DNA of 64,000 bases from Acephala macrosclerotiorum (Eukaryota; Ascomycota; Leotiomycetes; Helotiales; Mollisiaceae), in NCBI GenBank assembly GCA_014904845.1, contig MU119278.1, positions 6,780-70,779 on the forward strand. The letters are read 5' to 3'. Position numbers and translations under genes: made by a program. Of the stretch, positions 56,405-64,000 are shown piece by piece. The notes beneath the pieces were generated by a model. That model was given only the letters and a program-made list of their open reading frames with translations, had not been told where the DNA came from and did no database searches. Every line of letters begins with the position of its first letter. Position 1 is the first letter of the stretch.

Positions 56405-57908
56405 ATGGCCACTAGCACCCTGGAAGCGCGCCTCAAGTGCGTTTCTATCAACGACGAGAATGACCCTGCCAGTGAAAGAAAACCACAAACCAAGTCCAAA
56501 GTTGGTTTACCCAATGTTCTGCAGAGCTGTTTTCTGATATGAATAGAATGCTGTCTCCTCGCACCAACAATCTTCGCAGGATTCCGCCGACAAAGAGAAT
56601 GATCCTGGCAATGGAAAGAAGGCATACCTAAAACCAAAGGTATCCATATCTAACTTCAAACAGGCTGTAACATCTTCTAACATACAGCTGGTGCAGAACT
56701 CCAACCGATCAAACCTCCTCAAGGTCGCATTAGCCTCTTCCCAAGCTTTACGACGGCCGAGTTCGATCGTGCCCGTTGGATCGCTCCCGAAGCCTCCCTC
56801 TGGATCATCGAGAGGATCGCAAGAAGTAGCCAAAATCGAACAAATACAAGTCTCTATACCTCAAGAACCTACACCCCCGAAAGAATTCCATCTCGGTATG
56901 TTCGAAATTGGTCGGCCTTTGGGAAAAGGGAAGTTCGGGCGCGTATATTTGGCGAGAGAACGCAAAAGCGGATTTGTTTGTGCACTCAAAGTTCTGCGCA
57001 AGAACGAGATAGTCCAAGGTGGCGTTGAGAAGCAAGGTAAGTATTCGCCGACCAAACTATCTTTCCCCTAAGACGTACCATGGAATGAGATATATTTATT
57101 GTCGGAGAAGCTATGCTAATTCCAAAGACTGGTCACAGTCCAACGAGAGGTTGAAATCCAAAGTAACCTCCGACATCCGAATATTCTCCAGCTTTACGGC
57201 CACTTCCACGATAGTAAAAGAATATTCTTGATATTAGAGTATGCCGGCAAAGGAGAGCTATATAAGCATCTGCAGCGCGAAACTCGATTTCCGGAATGGA
57301 AAGCTGCGCAATACATTGCCCAGATGGCCGCAGCATTACAATTCTTACACAAAAAACACGTTATTCATCGAGATATCAAACCAGAGAACATTCTTCTTGG
57401 TATGCATGGCGAGCTAAAGATCGCAGACTTCGGATGGAGTGTACATGCGCCAAGTGACCGAAGAAAGACACAGTGTGGAACTCTGGATTATTTGCCTCCC
57501 GAGATTGTTAACTATACCTCTTACAACAATAAGGTTGACTTATGGAGTCTGGGAGTTTTGATGTATGAGCTCTTAGTCGGGGAAGCACCATTTGAAGATT
57601 CTCAGGTTCTCACGTACAAAAGAATCGTCCGCTGTGAAATGACAGTTCCGAGTTACGTGTCTCCAGAAGCCATAGATTTGATCAAAAGCGTAAGATACAT
57701 TTCTGTGTACCTGCCGATATGGATGAATGCTAACATTTGGTTCCTGCTTCAGCTCCTTGTTGTCGACCCAGAGAAGCGGTTGCCGCTCGACCGAGTCCAA
57801 AAGCATCCGTGGATCATCAAACACTGTGTTAATGCAGGCCGACCCAGCATAACGACCAAGAGAGAAATGAAATCGATAAGCAGCAAGCCTTCTATTGATA
57901 GTGTGTGA
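56405..57908 (+). CDS. Aurora-family serine/threonine kinase (Ipl1/Ark1 orthologue)
   Basis: Exons 56405-56500, 56547-56639, 56688-57036, 57139-57689, 57753-57908; 414 residues. The N-terminus [20 protein letters not shown] is followed by a second ENDP box and [17 protein letters not shown], as in fungal Aurora kinases. Kinase marks: the Gly loop [11 protein letters not shown] (about 142), Lys164 (ALKVL), HRDIKPEN (catalytic Asp258), [20 protein letters not shown] (Asp276, activation-loop Thr290 after RRK), LDYLPPE, and [20 protein letters not shown]. The [10 protein letters not shown] and RRKT signature separates Aurora from PKA-like kinases. It is the expected chromosomal-passenger kinase correcting kinetochore attachment. 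All catalytic residues are intact; small N-terminal exons were needed to reach a sensible ATG. Confidence 0.93.
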
Positions 57909-58050
57909 TGACGGGTATTCGTGGGCTGCTGTTGCGTGTGATGGATACCAGAATCTTTAGTTGAAGGCGTATGATGACAAGAGTTCAGGCGTTCCTGTTG
58001 CGGGTGATGGACATCAATGGATTGATTGAAGGCGTATGATGCTGTACAGA
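57905..58050. repeat. ~65-bp tandem repeat at the Aurora 3' end
   Basis: TGATGAC... occurs at 57906, 57972 and (as TGATGCTG) 58037, with CTGTTGCG-GTGATGGA and TTGAAGGCGTATGATG boxes repeated between them, period 65-66 bp. The repeat begins at the stop codon and lies in the presumed 3' untranslated region. Confidence 0.65.
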
Positions 58051-58579
58051 GTTTTGTAGTGTGCAAAACCGCGCGGCATGTTGGATTCGCATTGCAGTGA
58101 CTTTCTGTGAGGTTACTCACATTAACAAGTAGAAAAACCACCCGTAGGTACATTACCCACAGCTTAATTCGAGACAGTTGTTTTGACAACGAAGATGACG
58201 CCCTCAAAATCTTCCAGAATAGCTGACGAAGCGACAGATAAGATTAGGGAGGCAGCAAATTGGCTTGCTGGGGAGGGCTTTCAAAAGAAACCTGTTATTA
58301 CACCTCAATCCTCACCTCATGTGCGTGCGTGCTAGGCCGCCGCGCATATGACCCATCGCCGCTTTTCTCTCCTTCGCTTCACTTTTATCCTCACCTCTCC
58401 TTTACTACTACTCACCTCTGTTCACCTTTGTTCACTTTTGCTAATTTATCCCTAGTAGCTCAATTGCTGTCGTCTTCAATAACGTGCTAAAGCAATAGAC
58501 TATCCTAAAAGTGCAATTCTTGAAACATCTATAATCAATTCACAGAGACAAAGAAATAGCTAATCTATATCATTTCAAA
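58051..58579. other. Intergenic
   Basis: Convergent 3' flanks of the Aurora gene and the kinase pseudogene; a CT-rich stretch lies at 58350-58450. No gene recognised. Confidence 0.35.
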
Positions 58580-59929
58580 TTAAATCTTAAACCAATCATA
58601 CTGTACAACCTCTGTAGCACTCAAACGGTTTCCTGGCGTATAAGTAAAGAGCTTAGTAAGCAAATCTTTAAGTAACCTCTGCTCCTCCTCTGGCATATCT
58701 AAAACCATCTTATCCTCACTACCCATCTCAAAAACCTCGATTTTATGATTCAAGGCTATGTCTAACGTATAAACCTCATATTCCCCCCCGGATCCGATTC
58801 TCTTCCCATTCTCATCAAAAAAGCCCGCTCGCGCTTCCCACTCTCTCCACCACCGCTCTGGCAGCTTGCCAAAGAATCCTACCATCTCCGCAAGCAGCTC
58901 ATCCCTATCATTAATCATATAGAACAGCGGCTTCTGGCGCCGGATCTCAAAGAGCGTACAGCCAAGCGCCCACAAGTCACACGCTAGTCCGATAGATGCC
59001 CCGCCTTCAATAATGACCTCTGGAGCCAGGTACTCCTCGGGGATCCCGATATTAGCCGGCGGCGACGACGACTGGAACAGCTCGCCAAAGTCTATAATAC
59101 AGATCTGTTCCATCAAGTGTTCGGCACCTAGGCGTAAGAGGTCAGTGGATGGGACGAGGTATTTTGGTGCCGATAATGGGGGATTCTCGCCTGATTCGGT
59201 TAGAACTTCAGATTCCTTAAGCTGGCCAAGTAGTGAAAAAAATTCATCCTCGCTAAGATAGTCTAGATTTACGAGTTTGAGAAGAATATTGGCTGGACGA
59301 AAGTCTTAATAGTATTAGCAAGCAGGGATTTTACATCTCTATCCAAATGTTTGGTGAAACGCGGGGTCCGAGGAGTGTGAGTACAAGGCATTGATGGTCC
59401 CGTTTGGTCCCTCGAGCAAAAATGGTCTCTCGGAATGTTGATATATTCAGCTCCAGGAGCAGATTTATCCAAGTCTATCAAGCGAAGATCAGGTAAGTTG
59501 TCCGCGGATACGTCCGCCGTGAGGACCTTGACGGCGGCAGAGCCATACAGTGCTAAAACCGCCGTGGCCTAGTTTGTGAATAACGTGATAGCGACCTGTA
59601 CTACCCAGGCGATCGCCAAGATGGATAGGGTGGTATCCACCCGCTTGGTAGTCCTCGAGATTCTCAACACCATCTTGGATGCCTGCTAGATAGGTACCGC
59701 GAGAAGTTGCTGGGGCATGATCGAGGCAGGATATGTCATCTGGGAATTCACTATCGCGCACCGAGTCTTCACCATCGGCAGCTCTAATCTGAGCTGGGGA
59801 CTGAGGCTCTCTGAGGTCTGACATAGTGACAGCAGGCTGTTTTGTTCGTTCGATTGAGAAGGATGCAGTACATTCTGGGTGAATGAATCGTGTTGAAAGG
59901 GATCCGCGGGAACAGGCTCTACTGCCCAA
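58580..59929 (-). pseudogene. Broken SRPK-like protein kinase
   Basis: Read on the minus strand. The N-terminal part (from 59929, or the better-placed ATG 59822, MSDLREPQSPAQIR) gives YQAGGYHPIHLGDRLGSTGR and YHVIHKLGHGGFSTVWLC, the Gly loop of SRPK-type kinases. The catalytic Lys strand then appears in another frame (AVKVLTADVSADN). After IPRDHF the frame shifts again, and most of the segment with the HRD loop is missing. FRPANILLKLVNLDYLSEDE is followed by one more shift at a run of seven T (minus strand), before the frame carrying SLLGQLKESEVL and the intact C-lobe from MEQICIIDFGELFQ to 58580. At least three frameshifts and a deletion mean no active kinase. SRPK-like genes are often multi-copy in such fungi. 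Confidence 0.72.
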
Positions 59930-60149
59930 GTTGAAGTTCTGACGACAAGAAAGATTGCGAAGAAATATTTTTGCGTAGTGCCGACTCGAAGGGATATGTA
60001 ATCGCGCGACAAGTCAGTAGAAGATAAATAACGGCTGGGGCAGGAAGCGAAAATCGTGGGGAAAAGAGCCTAGCGAGGCGCATGACATGACGTGAAAAAG
60101 CCAAGAAGTTAAAATAGGGGCAGTTCTGTCTGCGAGGCAAGGCGCTTCG
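59930..60149. other. Short intergenic region
   Basis: About 220 bp between the kinase relic and the relic that follows; nothing recognised. Confidence 0.3.
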
Positions 60150-60930
60150 TGGCGCGGGCGAGCCGCTGCTCTCCTGTGGAGGAGCAAGCACAAGACTTAC
60201 TGCAAGTTCAAGCTGTCAAAAATTTCTACCGCGCTGGATATACTCTCCACCAACTCTTCTTATACCGAGCCAAAGTCTTTGACAGAAGCATGGATCGCGT
60301 CGAGAGTAAAGATGGGAAGCTAAATCTGTACGATGACCGGCCGAAAGACCTGACGCGAGTCGATCTGATTGTGCGCTTTCCTACTTGGTTCTTCAATAAG
60401 GATACGAGCAACATCCAGGCTGCGCTGGTGCATTCAGCTTCCGATGATGCTTAGGCTGAATGTTTGAGATCACTCAATATTTTTTGGCAGATAAGTCTAG
60501 ACTTGAGAAAAAACTGGCTTTGAAGCTTTAACTGGACTTGGCTGACTTCGTCAAGATATCGTCTCGGAAATTCGAGAAGTTGCTGTTACGCCTAAAAATA
60601 GTCTCCTTCAGGTCCTCGCTGTCAACAGCGCGGGAGATGAAATCAAAGTCAAAAACAAGTATATCCATCGAATTTGAAAATCTCTTTGCGGCAAGGAGAT
60701 ACCATGCTCTTGATCTGGCTGACGCGCAATTCGGGTACATTCAGCCAATTATGCCGCGAGATGAATATGTCCAGTCGCGAGTACAGAATCCAGAGGCTAT
60801 GAAGTCCCATTCCCATGGTCATACCAGAAACAAGCTCGCAAAGGCCGGAAGCAGAAAGGATGCGAATTCCATTCTCACGATGATCAATGGCATTGTCCAA
60901 GAGGAGCTTAAGTCGGGAATGGTGCAGTAG
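60150..60930 (+). pseudogene. Relic of an unrecognised protein gene
   Basis: The plus strand reads well in pieces: NFYRAGYTLHQLFLYRAKVF...DLTRVDLIVRFPTWFFNKDT to a stop at 60452-60454, then ADKSRLEKKLALKL to a stop, then from 60538 a 130-codon stretch (RRYHALDLADAQFGYIQPIM, NKLAKAGSRKDANS) to 60930. The first piece has no ATG. The composition is that of real protein, but stops separate the pieces and no domain is recognised. Probably a decayed gene. Confidence 0.4.
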
Positions 60931-62042
60931 GAGCGAAAACACAACTTGAGTGTCACGAAGATGTTGTCACTTGCTGAGCTGGCTTTTGAGCGGGAGGAGA
61001 AAAACTTGATAGGGCACTTGAAGGTTCGACTACAGTCCTCGATATCTCCGAGACTATCTCGTCTGCGGTGAGTTCATTTCGAGAGCGAGGATGAGTGGCA
61101 TCTCGGGGTTAAGTTGGCAGAAGCTCTGAAGATAGCGAAGGCTTCATCTCCATGTTCATTGGAATCTTCGAGAAGGCGAAATCAAGAACTCAAGTTTGGT
61201 ATTGAAATGGTAATATAATTGGATACCACTTAAGCTTGCTGGAGAAAGAGATGAATTGACAAGGACGAGAAAAATAATCACGTGCCGGGTCTCAAAAACA
61301 TCGACTTCCCAATCATCAAGTTGCAAGCCAATAGAGACATTCCGCATTCTCCAATACCTAGCATGATTGACCATCTGAATCCACCCGACTTACCAAGATC
61401 ATGTTACGGCGGATGATGGCTTCTGTGCACCTCAAGGCAAGTATATATGCAAAAGAAAGTGCAAATTCTCAACGGTCAATCAGCTCTGGTGTTCGTAAAT
61501 CCAATCGGAAGTCTCTCACTATATTATTTGACGCCACCCAAACGATTTCGTTGGTACAGAGCTTCTGAAAGAGATCACGAATCGGCTGATGGATAACTTC
61601 CCCACCAGTAGCCTCCAAAGCTTATATCGCACACATGCAGCTTCTGCATATCTCGCACCAGTTCATTCGAATAATGTTTGTTTCAAACTCATGTGCATCA
61701 TGCATCCGTCGGTTCTCCGAGGTTTCTGCCTGTGGTTCGTTCATCCACCGGGAAAGCCTGCACAGTGGCGCCCTGGAGCCTTGAAATAGCAGTGGGGCGA
61801 AGCAGTTGACGAATCGCATACCTCATAGCAGGAACTCAAAAGCCTGGGCAGCCCTCGAGAGAGCCGTGGGTACGGTTGGGGACCTAGTTATGTGAAACAA
61901 AGTGATTGCGTCTTTCCCTCTTGATTCATTCACTTTCTTTCGTATTTGCATCAAGAGTCTTGGAGATTATTCTTGTCTTAATCACTGAGATGAAAAGAAG
62001 GTTATCGTGATAGCCGCCGGGAAGGCCTGCAAGGATCGCAGC
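60931..62042. other. Intergenic, further decayed pieces; promoter of the lipase gene
   Basis: 60940-61200 continues with protein-like fragments of the relic above (LSLAELAFEREEKNLIGHLK). 61200-62042 shows nothing that can be supported apart from the upstream region of the lipase. Confidence 0.3.
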
Positions 62043-63891
62043 ATGGCGATCTTCGGCAGATCAAAGAAGCAGACGACAACTCCTCTACAATCACAATCAG
62101 CACCTCTTCTCAACCAGCAATCGAATCAGTATGCCATTGCGAATCAACCGAGTTGGACATATGTCCAGCAACAACCCAACACATCCCATGGCGATGGGTC
62201 TCCGCCGGCGCAAGGCTGGCTGATCGCTCCCGTCCCTCCACAATACCAACCTGTCTTCGTGCAGCAGAATGTGCCTCCGCCTCTACCGCAGAGACCACAA
62301 CAGAGCGGAATCGTCAGCAACTTCAAGCTTGGATCTGTCGCGAATCTGCTGGCGGGAAATGGAACTGGAGAGTGTCCTGCGACTCAGTTTATCCAGAGTG
62401 GGGTTAGTCCATTATATCTGCAAGGGACGCAGTATGTGAACCAAGGAGCGGCTCTAATCGACCTTATATCCTCGAAATTCGACACAATCATCACACAAAT
62501 CGATGGAGAGGGGTTCAGCGGGGATGAGAGAGAGCTGATGGTGCATGCTCCGCCTCAGCCGATGTTGCAGCAAGAACAGGCCGCAGAGTACACAGAGAAA
62601 AGTGTTTCGAAGGGCAAATCGAAGGGAATGGTCAACAATTCCATCTCATCGGCTTTGACCAGTGCGAATTACTTTGCGAAAGTAAACCTGTACGCAAACT
62701 CAAGGCTACCTCCAAATCTTCCTCCACTGAAATTGTAAGGCTCTGGCTCTGAACTCTCATAACATAAACTGACATGACGCAGATATGTAACTACATACCC
62801 TTTGCTGTGGCAGGCAGTTCAATATTCCGAACGGGTGTATGCAAAGCCAGTTGGTCAAGAGAAGGAAACACATGTTGACGCCGATTGGCGGTTGGGTACA
62901 AAGGCCATGGTGATCAAGTCTGTGCCAATGGACGATACGAACACGATTGTCTTTGCTATCCGAGGAACTCAGACATTCATGGACTGGGCTGTCAATCTGA
63001 ACTCAGCACCAGCTTCACCAGAAGGATTTCTTGTAAGTTCCCCAATTTTCACGTAACTATTCCGCTAACTCTAAGCAGGACGACCCTGGCAATTTCTGCC
63101 ACGCAGGATTCTTAACTGTGGCGAAGAAGATGATAAAACCCGTCGCAGCTCGACTTCGGCATCTACTCCAAGAAGATCCAGGTCGATCAAGATGCTCGCT
63201 TCTCATCACTGGTCATTCAGCAGGCGGAGCAGTCGCGGCTCTGCTTTATTCTCATATGCTGACCACGAACCCGGAAACCGAGTCGGAGCTGAACATCCTG
63301 ACGACATGCTTCAAGCGCGTTCACTGTGTGACATTTGGAGCACCGCCAGTTTCCCTGCTTCCTCTCGCCAAACCGACCACTCCTGCTCTGCGAAAGTCCA
63401 TATTTCTCTCATTCGTCAACGAAGGCGATCCAGTTGCAAGAGCCGACAAAGCATATATACGATCACTACTAGATCTTTACTCTACCCCGGCACCAAAACA
63501 ATCCTACCTCGATTCCGTCACACCTCACAAACTGCAACCACCCGTCTCAGGCCTCGGAAAATCGACGAGCACACTGAACTTGAAGGCCAAACAGCCGAAG
63601 TCATCAAAGAATGTCCCTGCACCAGGTTTTGCACCTGTATGGCCAGTGCCAGAAGCGACATTAAGTAATGCAGGGAGAATCGTACTCTTGAGAAGTGTCG
63701 AAAGATACGAGACCCGATCGAATAAGAAGAAGCAGATTCAAGAGAGGATGAATGAAGGTGTTGTTGCGCAAATCGTTACGGATGAACTTTTACGAGGGGT
63801 TGTTTGGGGAGATCCCGTTTGTCATATGATGAGTTTGTACGCGAGGCGCATTGAGATTTTGGCTACGAATGCTGTTATGGGAAGGTCATGA
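62043..63891 (+). CDS. Class 3 lipase-like alpha/beta hydrolase
   Basis: Exons 62043-62734, 62783-63032, 63079-63891; 584 residues. The first 100 residues are Gln/Pro/Ser-rich and disordered, with no signal peptide, so a cytosolic or membrane-peripheral enzyme is likely. The lipase part carries WRLGTKAMVIKS, NTIVFAIRGTQTFMDWAVNL, the nucleophile elbow LLITGHSAGGAVAALL (Ser361), VHCVTFGAPPVSLL and VNEGDPVARAD with the likely catalytic Asp. The His may be in GDPVCHMMSLYARRIE near the C-terminus, the usual place. A Pro/Lys-rich insert lies between Asp and His. The substrate (acylglycerol or phospholipid) is unknown. The start is the first in-frame ATG (MAIFGRSKKQ). Confidence 0.88.
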
Positions 63892-64000
63892 GTGTCGATT
63901 TTGAAAAATTTTGGCGCTGAAGGAAACCTCATGTCTGGATGAGAAGGTGTTTATGGAGCTTCAGTATACCCATCCTTAGCTTAATTTATCAGTTTACATT
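63892..64000. other. 3' flank of the lipase, window end
   Basis: Only 109 bp; nothing recognised. Confidence 0.3.

Noticed and set aside
1..64000. CRISPR arrays, bacterial operons or rRNA genes
   Set aside because: No regularly spaced repeats of CRISPR type, and all genes have eukaryotic introns; no rRNA-like sequence recognised.

Overview
The window looks like nuclear DNA of a filamentous ascomycete (Pezizomycotina; the gene content would suit a leotiomycete, but I cannot prove the class). The reasons are the many short phase-variable introns of about 45-130 bp with GTRNGY donors and CTAAC/CTGAC branch sites, the HET-domain genes, a Zn2Cys6 regulator, a LaeA-type methyltransferase, a DUF2985-type membrane protein, and two very AT-rich blocks that look like RIP (repeat-induced point mutation). 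Gene models were spliced by hand from conserved protein sequence and reading-frame phase; exon coordinates are given in each entry.

Layout. 1-3010 is an AT-rich, RIP-like desert. 3015-11241 holds two tandem HET-domain genes, each set among diverged repeats and decayed gene pieces. 11642-12822 is an MDR-family oxidoreductase (minus). 13900-15840 is an odd stretch of tandemly repeated exon/intron-like units. 16660-18783 is a seven-exon thiamine-diphosphate enzyme. 19364-20068 (minus) is a small single-pass membrane protein, followed by about 2.7 kb of gene-poor DNA, a Pho80-like cyclin (22785-23825) and an M24B aminopeptidase/prolidase (24905-26579).

29410-40613 resembles a small secondary-metabolism-type neighbourhood without a backbone synthase: a LaeA-like methyltransferase diverges from a cytochrome P450, followed by a DHA1-type MFS transporter and a Zn2Cys6 regulator. 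The MFS promoter carries two adjacent inverted repeats containing CCG/CGG triplets. Two back-to-back ~170-bp MITEs lie just upstream of an acidic nuclear-type gene (41665-42953). Two further uncharacterised genes follow, one of them with an AHC1-like zinc finger.

The most striking locus is 48411-52976. A DUF2985-type membrane-protein gene is cut in frame at a TA dinucleotide by a 2.42-kb Fot1/pogo-type DNA transposon, which has itself been ruined by RIP-like mutation whose strand bias switches along the element. Downstream lie a TAP-like serine hydrolase with a single in-frame stop, an intact Aurora kinase, a broken SRPK-like kinase, a relic of unknown type and a class 3 lipase-like gene that ends the window. 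The core functions (Aurora, cyclin, prolidase, lipase) look intact. The decayed kinase, hydrolase and DUF2985 genes and the HET region mark accessory, repeat-exposed parts.
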